Of a DNA stretch of 64,000 nucleotides, positions 37,701 to 46,700 are shown piece after piece; position 1 is the first letter of the stretch, and each line of letters opens with the position of its first letter. This stretch comes from Lingula anatina (Eukaryota > Brachiopoda > Lingulata > Lingulida > Lingulidae): positions 158,141 through 222,140 of the forward strand of contig NW_019775437.1 of the NCBI RefSeq assembly GCF_001039355.2, given 5' to 3'. The notes under the pieces were generated by a model that saw nothing but the letters and a program-made list of their open reading frames with translations, did not search any database and was not told where the DNA came from. The position numbers and the translations under genes are program-made.

Positions 37701-40700
37701 TTATTTTGTAAAAGAAAAAATTCTCAGCAATGAAAACTGCATGTTTCTCTACATTTATCTTTAAGATGTTTTGGAAATCACATTAAAACTGCACTAGTTT
37801 CAATAAGATATATCTATGTTTTAGTTTTAGTTGGAAGTTTTTGCTGTAATTGTCAATTGAATATATTCATCATAAAAATGTAACTGCATGCATCATAAAG
37901 CTATTGAAATAAAGGTCAACTTTGTCTTGGGAGGCAGAAATATTAAAATATCAGATGAATTAGACATGACAAAAACATGACAAAAACTGTTTGCGAATCT
38001 GGTAATTCAATCCCCTTTCAGATTTAATCATTGTAAGACTGACAATGACATCTTACTTAAAAAACTGAACATTTTACACTCTCCTTTCAAATGTCAAATA
38101 AATAAATGAAATCATTTTATCTTTAATGCATAACTGTCATGTTAAAAAAAAACAAAAAAACTTCCAAGTCAAAATAAAAGCAAAGTACATATGGTATGCT
38201 TCTGAATAGAAAATTTAAAGCCCACATCCTAAAGGCTTATAAGGAAAAGTGTTTTGGAAGTGTCAAAGGATAAGCTTGTTAAAAGAAGAAGACTGCCAGA
38301 GGCAAAATCCAATACACTATGACCTCCGCCCCTTTCACTCAATTCTCTTTTCTACACCTGTTCCGCTAGACTTCAATGCAGACCTCTCTGTTACGCAATT
38401 TGTTATTATATCCGTTCTGCTATACTGCTCCCGTCTCACTAGACCACAGTACAGTGTTAACAGAGAACAATAGCATTACACGCTGACGTCAGAATTAATC
38501 GAGCCACGTCACAACAAGTACAGAGTAGTCAGCTCTCACAGATTGTACCTTGAAATACCAGTGCATCGTCACAACAAGTATTTTTCTCACATGGTGTGAC
38601 TTGGAAGGTCCAATACATAATCTATAAAGAAACCTAAACTTGTCCACATGCTTTCCTTTAGTGCATTTTCATAGTCTACTTACCATGTATCCTCCAGTAT
38701 GTCACAATGACCAAACATTTAAGACCAGTATCAAACACCCCATTTCCATAGATTTTTAGATCGATCTATCCCTGTGGGGAGTCTCAATAGATTACTGTCA
38801 GCTTGGCCGGCTTAAGTGTCTGTCCCGCCTACTAAAAGCTGTAAGGGGGTAATTAACTATGGTGCCCGCTCGGCTGACTGCAATTTAGCGTGAACCCCCA
38901 GGGAGTTAGGTTGATCTAAATCTTAATCTTTAGATCCATCTAAATCTCTGGGAAAGCATCCAAAGTCTCACTCATGTTATTTGACTTAAATTTTTGCCAA
39001 AGACTTTGAAATGTGTATGTGCGAGATGATGTTTTTACTAAATATCAACAAAACAGCTTGGTATAGAAAAGTAAGTTAGTAAGTTGTAAGGTTTACATGA
39101 AATAAATTTCATTTATTTCATGTAAACCTTACATGAAATAAATTTCATTTTCATTGCCCATTTTTTTATTTTATTTTAAAGAAACAAAACTTTGTAACAA
39201 AGGAGGTACTTAAAAGATCCTTCAGATACTCTTCTTAGTCAAACCTTGGGACTGATTCAAAAAATCAAAAGTTGAAAATTGGCAAAGAATATCAGATGAT
39301 TCTGGTCTTTTAATAGAGCCTCAAGAGCTAAATGTCATGAAATGTGATTGTTCTAACAATCATTTTTACCTTCACAGTTGACAATTTTCAATTTTGATTC
39401 AGAGTGAACCTTTTCACTTCAAACCACCCACCCCCACCCCAGATCACTGTCTGTGGGCTCTCAAATGTGTATTTGAAAATACCAGTGCACTGATTCAGAA
39501 TTCTTATATGCAATCAAGCACCATAAAAAATCCAGCTTAAAATTATACCATAGCCGCGCATAATACACGGCATAATAATAGTGTGACCAATATTTCAAAA
39601 TCTCACTATAATAAATAATAATAATAAATTGATATAAATATAAAACTATATAAAAATGGATATAAATAGACAGGTACACAAGGAGTGTGCACATCTATCA
39701 AAAACGTTTGAAAGAACATTAGAAAAACTTCACTGCCTGACAACTTACGACTGCCATATGTCTGCATGTGCAAGCTATTCCACTGATCAATGTATACCTT
39801 CAAGTTGTTAATTTATAAAACTGTCATGGTCTTACCTTTCCTGTTTTCTATATAATGCGGATAGAAAAGTTGTTCTGCCTATGTGTATGGTAAATCAATG
39901 ACTTTTCATCAAAAACTCCAAATAACTACTAGATTCCTCTACAAAAGGCAAACAGACTAAATATGAACTAATAAACTTCTGTTAAAATCAAATCACATGC
40001 TTGATTGTGACCGAGTACAATAATTTGATTTCACTGCGATTTAAAAAGTTATCCAATGCATGATCTATAAAGTTTACTAATGAACTATATCCATGCTCCG
40101 CTGGATAAAATTCTTACCAGGCACTATTGGCTGTTGTACCCCATGTATCAGCAAATCTCTCCAAACATTTGAAGTCTCCGGATTAATCCCTGTGGACTGT
40201 TTTGAAAACTTCATAAAATGAATGCAACCCTAAACCCATTGAAATAGCTGTGTGGACCAAATGGCCCTGTACTCTAATCAAATAAGATGCATCGCACTGG
40301 GCTATTTTCTCAATTTAACCCTTGATTTCACCAACGGTGCCTTTTCATGGTACGAACCATTCAATGTATAAATACCGCTACTGCTACACTATGAAATACC
40401 AGTGTTGGATAAAACTATAAATTAAAGTCATGCATGGTCATTTTCGAATGCCACATTTTAAAAAATGTTTGCAATGCTTGAGGACTGGTTTTCTTAGTTT
40501 GTATTGGTAAAATAATCAGTAGAAAATAGCTGTGATTTCATGATTCGGTGCTGGATCAGATTCCGTGGAAACCAACATCCTGCTTGCAAAAAGCACTACT
40601 GAGCTACAGTTATTTGCATTGCAGATCAATTAAATTGATCAAATCTGATTGAAAGATGGCTTATAAGTAAGTCCACCATGAATAAGCACCCCGATGTTTT

Positions 40701-43700
40701 CCTACACTTTTCCACCTGGTTTAACAATTTTAAAGATCGAAGAGAAGAGATAGCCTCAAATGTTTATAACCTGGGTTTACTCTCAGATCCAACTCTTATT
40801 GGAACCCAATAGAAATGGTTTGTTTTCAAAAGTGATGTCTTAATACATGAGTGCATGCACCCTGCTGCTGCTAAATGTACGGTTAATGGATTTGTCACTG
40901 CTAAGTGATACTCACTGGTCATTTACTACTAGATTTTCCACACAAATTTGATACAGAAAATTATACAGTGGCAGACATTTAAAGGTTTAGAATCTGGCAG
41001 CTACTAGTAACTTCTTCATCCAAATGAAGTGATTTTCTTGGGGGAGGGGTGGGGGAGAGCATATCTGTGCAATCACTGCAATCATATATCATTATAATAA
41101 TAATAGTAGTTTAATAACTGATAACTGCATCTGAGAAAATGTGCAATATTTCCAGCCCATTTCAAAATCTATAAAGCAGCACAATGTTTTCATAAGTGTA
41201 GTCTGAAAACAAAAGACCTGTTTTCATACAATTACCTCAGAGTTGATTTTGATGTAACTAAAACGGACCTGCCTTACAATAACTGACTATACACAGACCG
41301 TAGCCAGCAATTTCAAAAGGGGGATTCTTTTTCTGAAAAAAGTGGTCCTTTTACCATGAAACCTTCGTGTACCTAGGTAAAATTTCACCCAGAGGGAACC
41401 TTTTCCCCCGCCACGGGCCTGATACATTTGGTTAAAGAAAAGTCACTCTCTCAGTCCAGAGGTGTCACACTCATTACAATCTCTGGATATTTGACAGGTG
41501 GTCATTTTTACAGTGTGTGGCATTATTATTGTCCCCACACCAAAACTTTTTTTAAAGGAAAGAGTGGCGTCCAAAACTGAAAAGGTTCTGACTAATACAA
41601 TTCACACTGTTGACAGAACTGTTTTTGAGGAATTTAATGGAGTTCAGTGATTATTTCCAATTCAGTTTTTTGTGTTTCACAAAATGCTAGTGATCCAGGT
41701 GAAGATTCTGGAAAACAGTTTTCAATGACACTCACATCTGAGGAGGACATTATCTCTAATGATTGTAGAAATGAGACCATTTCATTATGCAGATCTACTA
41801 TCTATTTTACGTAGAAAGCCTGTGAGACTGAATAAAATGATGTAAAAGAAAAGAAACGGTTATTTTTATTGTTTGTAAAGAAACTGTGATTTTCATTGTT
41901 TGTAAAAGAACTTGCATTAAGAAACTGTTGCATTAATAGAGATTTTAATTGCTGCATTAATTGTTTAATGGTAGATGCAAGTTGTATTTGAGTAAATATA
42001 TGAAGTTATGCTGATGTTTTAGTGTTAAAAGTTCACGGTTATGATGTTAACAGGTCTTCTTGTTCCTCAGCATGGATCTACAGACAATTCTCTTCATATG
42101 AAAGGATTATTACATGGGAGGTGTTAAGAACAAGGACTGACCAACTGTTATGAAAGTGCTTATTGACTTGTATTGACTGCAGCAATATATCAGTTTTTAG
42201 AGACTATCAATCTATAAGTAGAGAGGAGTGAAGTGCATTCATATTGTTTACATACACATGTCATATATGACTTGGACAGTATAGTGTAATCTCACGATAT
42301 AGAGATGTCTTGTATCATTTTCTTCTTTGACCTTGACCATTATTTCCATTTTATATGTATTTCATAATAAAGTAACGGCTAAAAATATTTTTCTATTATT
42401 ATTTGCCTTTACAATTTTGTAAATGTATTCAGTTACTCTGCTTTATATAATTACTCCCTGTTGTTTTGTACGTTCAATCTTTTCAATGGTAAGGAGTCAA
42501 AAGAATTTTTCTATTTGAAAGAAAAGGATAATCAAACCTTGTGTTAATATTACTCTTCCCTCACTGCTTACAGTTGGGCCACACACCACCTGTTTATCTA
42601 TAAAGAGAACATCAAATAACCTGGTTTAAATGTCAGGTCAAGTGTACTCTTAAACAGTCCATTGTCCATTTTCTTTTCACCCAACACTCCTTGGTGTAAA
42701 TCTATACACAATAAATATCTGATAACATATATTTAGGAGATTCCATTGCTAAACGCTGCAGCTGTGGCCTCTTCAAATGAGGCTCAGTATAACCCGTTCT
42801 GATCAATCTAAAAAATGTCAGAATCACAACTGTACTTGTTGTCGTTAATCAAGCTGTTGCCTTAGCAACAGTATACATGCCATCACCTTTAATTGAATAC
42901 AGCAAGTAAAAGCTGTAAAAGAAATAATACTGAAATAATAGTTTGAATACACCTGCTTTATTACAATAACAGTTTATGTTGTTTAGGTGAAATCATTTTG
43001 GTCCAAAGCAGACTTGTGTGAATGCAGCTTGTTTACCTGTTCAAGGTTAGACGCAGACCAGCTACATGTCAACAACAACAAGTAGTTTACTAGAATGTTT
43101 TGAAACTTTCTATAATGTATACTTTGTACATTAAAACCATTCGCTTGTACCTCGTGTCTACTATAAAAGTATATATTTCTGACTGCTTTGATCGTGAACG
43201 ATAGACTACTTCTCAAGTTACTAACTTCAAACGCAATATTTACATTGTATAGTAAAGCAAAAATTGATAGCGTTATCCCATTCTGTGAAAACAGGAGACA
43301 GATTTATACAATCTACTGATGTACACTTATATATTGACTTTGATGCCCAATTCGCTTTGAATCCATTTTATAGGGCATTGGGATCTAGTAGCCATTTCTC
43401 AAAAACATGTAATTGTGTGTTAAACATTGCAACTGGTTAACAGAAAAACCTTTAATGAAAAATGCAAATTTATGAGGTATCAATTAATAACAATTCAATG
43501 TTTTGGTAGGAAAGTTCTATGAAAAATCAAAATGACTAAACCCTTCAGCCTTAAAGCATCATCAAATCTTTAATGTGACATGCACCTATCATCTCTGACG
43601 CTTCACTGTTCATGTCAGATCATCATGCATGTTTAGATTATCTTTTGAAATTGTCTGTCTTTTCTGCTGAAGATGACATCATCACATATTTCTATACATC

Positions 43701-46700
43701 CTCAATGAAAGACGTCACATTGTCATCCATGCGTAAGATTGCTTCCTTTTATCATTTGACAGCAACGTTTTTCAGCATCTGATAGGGGTTTTAAAAAGGG
43801 CAAGAGGCATTCTGTCTTCTACCCTTCATTTTTTTAGTAGGTGAATTAATATGGCAAACTGAAAATGTCTAATGTAATGAAATAGAAGTAATTTATTTTG
43901 TTAACTGATAAGAAAGTGGCATTAAGGGTATCAATCTTTTACAGTGTCTTTATAAAATTATGCAACAAAGCATGGTTTGCACGTGGGTTCGGAATAAGAA
44001 AGTAAAAACAACCCCCTCACCACCCACCCACCCAAAAAAGTATATTAAAAAAAAAAAAAAAAAAAAAAACAATCTTTGAATATTTATTGACTGGTGGCCT
44101 AGTGGCCAGCCAATTATCTGATCTCAAAACTTGGAGAGATATAACTCAATGCTTTGAAAAACAGAAGGAGGTGGGAATGGTGTAATGGTGGGGAAGGGTG
44201 GGAGGTTGCAGAGGGTAGACGTGGGGGGTGGAGGTGGGTGCGGGGGTGGGGATAGGTGGAGCTGAGCCAAAGATACTGCATGTTGGAGGAAAAAAAAAAG
44301 CATAATAAGTTGACAGACATTATATCAAAATTGTCCCATTTAAAAATACAGTCAACAAAAGCAAGTAAAATAGAAAGAAAAAAATTCGCAAACACTTCAA
44401 CCAGACTGTACAAGTGCTTGAAATCAGACTACATTTCTATCCCTCAATCAAGTACAATTCAGCTGTCTAGATTGACAGTTGTCAAATGAAACTGTAAAGC
44501 CAGAACATATTAATCAGTATAAGTTACCATGCCCTGTCTTTTCAACCCATTTAAAACTCAACCCAGTTCCCGACTCCAATTGAAGCTAAAACAAACTCAG
44601 ATGATAATCTTCTGCAACGCACCTGTTTCGGTTTTTATAATTGCCAAGGTTATGGCATAAACTTGTAGGCCAATGTCAGAGTTTTTAAACCTTTTGCTTA
44701 AAAGGGAAACCCTACGTACCAAATGTATGGCAATTATATCAATCCCATGTGGTTTTATTTTCCAACAAGACTCACATTTTTTTAGCCTTCATTACAACAA
44801 CTGTGGTCAATTTTCCAAATAAATCTGGTTAATTCTCTAAATAGAGTAACACGGGAAAATTCTTCCTGATACAGGGCGGTTGCCTGTGCTACTGATGTCT
44901 GGCATTTGGCCCAAATTGTTAATGGAAAATCATGAAGGTGCATTTAATAATGTTCATATACTGAAAAAAAAAAGCTGTTCAGCAATAGGAAGTACTATTT
45001 GCAAAATAGTCAGGTGGGTGCAGCAGATGGGGTGGGAAGGGGGTGGGGGGTAGGAGTGCTCCTTTGAGACCTCGGGTTTGGGGGTGGGGGAGGGGGTGAA
45101 ACAGAGAGTGATCTTTTGAGCACATTTAGAACAGATGATCTGCAGATTTACTGATCCACGGACTAAATATGGCCGACCCATCGTAAAAGAAAGCCGCTTA
45201 ATATTTTTATGGTCTCACCGTCTCCACATGGGCCATAAAACAGAGCAAATCTCGGCTCGGATGTTTAATTGCTAGGCCCTTGCAAGGACGGCGCGTGTGG
45301 AGGTGGGGAGACCATCAGCAGGATTAAGTGGGTCGGCCATATTTGATCCACGGATCTGCAAGCCCGTGGATCAACTAGTTCTGAATGTCCTCTTTGAGAT
45401 CTACCTATGCCAAAATGTGTGTAATTATTGACAAGCACTGAGAACTGTGCCCCTCCCAAATACAGGGGCGGATTTAGGCCGTCTTCTGGGTCTTCCAGAA
45501 GACGGTCAGATTTTCAAGTTTACACTGACGGGTATCTAATTTTTTTTGTTGGAAGACGGTTAAAATTGGAGGATGAATCAACAAAGATAATTTGGAAGAC
45601 CGTCAGTAACTAGCTCTGGATCCGCCCCTGAAATAGGAGCATTGCTATTGTTTATAAAAGCAAAATTAACACAGGGCATGTGACCATTTATAAGTTAAAA
45701 GCAGACTATGCAATATTTCCTGAATATGAAGCCAACTTTAACCATATCTTTATGCCTTATTAATTCATTATTTGTCTGACATTTGGACACAAAGTTAACA
45801 CTTACTCTGGCATTATAAAAGACAGGTCAATTCTGTGAGAATTGTGCATGAATTTGAAAATTAAACCCAATTACGTATGATTTTATCCAAAAGTCATGAT
45901 TTTTTTTTTATTCAGAGAAGAACATACATGAGCCTGTGTTTTTGAAAAAATTCTCTGAACATTCATTGTGGGGCCAGAGACTGCTTTCTAAAATGGATTA
46001 TAAAATTGTAGAATTTTGTTATCACCAGAAAAAATTCATGCCTGGATGAAAGTGAACTGTCATAAAAACCTGGAAATGTAAGTGCTAAAGAAATGCAGCA
46101 AGGGATCTTGGGGCATAAATACAATGCCAAAGTACCTGGATTTCTGGATAAATCCCGAAGACTTTCATTTCCATTTATTTAAGGGTTTCCCAGTTATTGT
46201 GAACCATGCAGAATAATGTACATATATTAGTTATGTACAAATAGCCCCTGTAAACAGTGCTACGCATAGTATCAATGAAGAATATTACCAATCATTTCTC
46301 ATTACAACTGAGTGCCTATTCAAGAGAGAATATGATTAGGTGATGTATTTCTTGTAATAGCTATTGTGGAAGAATACAGTAACTGCCCTGATTAATAAAA
46401 CTCAATATCCTGCTCAAGATGACAGCATGCATTCAGTAATAACTGCCTTTAAGGCAAAATTTTAAGCCATGTCTGATAGGTGACCAACGGCATAAGATAA
46501 TAATTACATCAAATTTGCTGCCATGTTGGTTATTCTCATAATCGTAAAAGGCCTAAAGGCAGGAGGAAAACTGGAATGAAAAGTTCCACTCTGAATTCAA
46601 ATTTGATACATGTCCTATGCCATTTCTGAAGTTGCAAGCTTTTTCAGGAAAAGAACCCCCCCCCCCTTACCCCCTTTTGAAATTGCTGGCTACAGGCCCG

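Noticed and set aside
38688-38735. Donor-like GTAAGT at 38682-38687 on the minus strand
   Set aside because: No acceptor that gives a phase-compatible exon of sensible size; it would need an 8-nt exon.
39837-39880. Possible exon encoding RTTFLSALYRKQER before GTAAGA
   Set aside because: Open, but its phase cannot be inserted between 40118-40229 and 36056-36114 without a stop. It might belong to another transcript.
43145-43215. Minus-strand open reading VYRSRSKQSEIYTFIVDTR
   Set aside because: Available donors are poor and none leaves the phase required by the next candidate exon.
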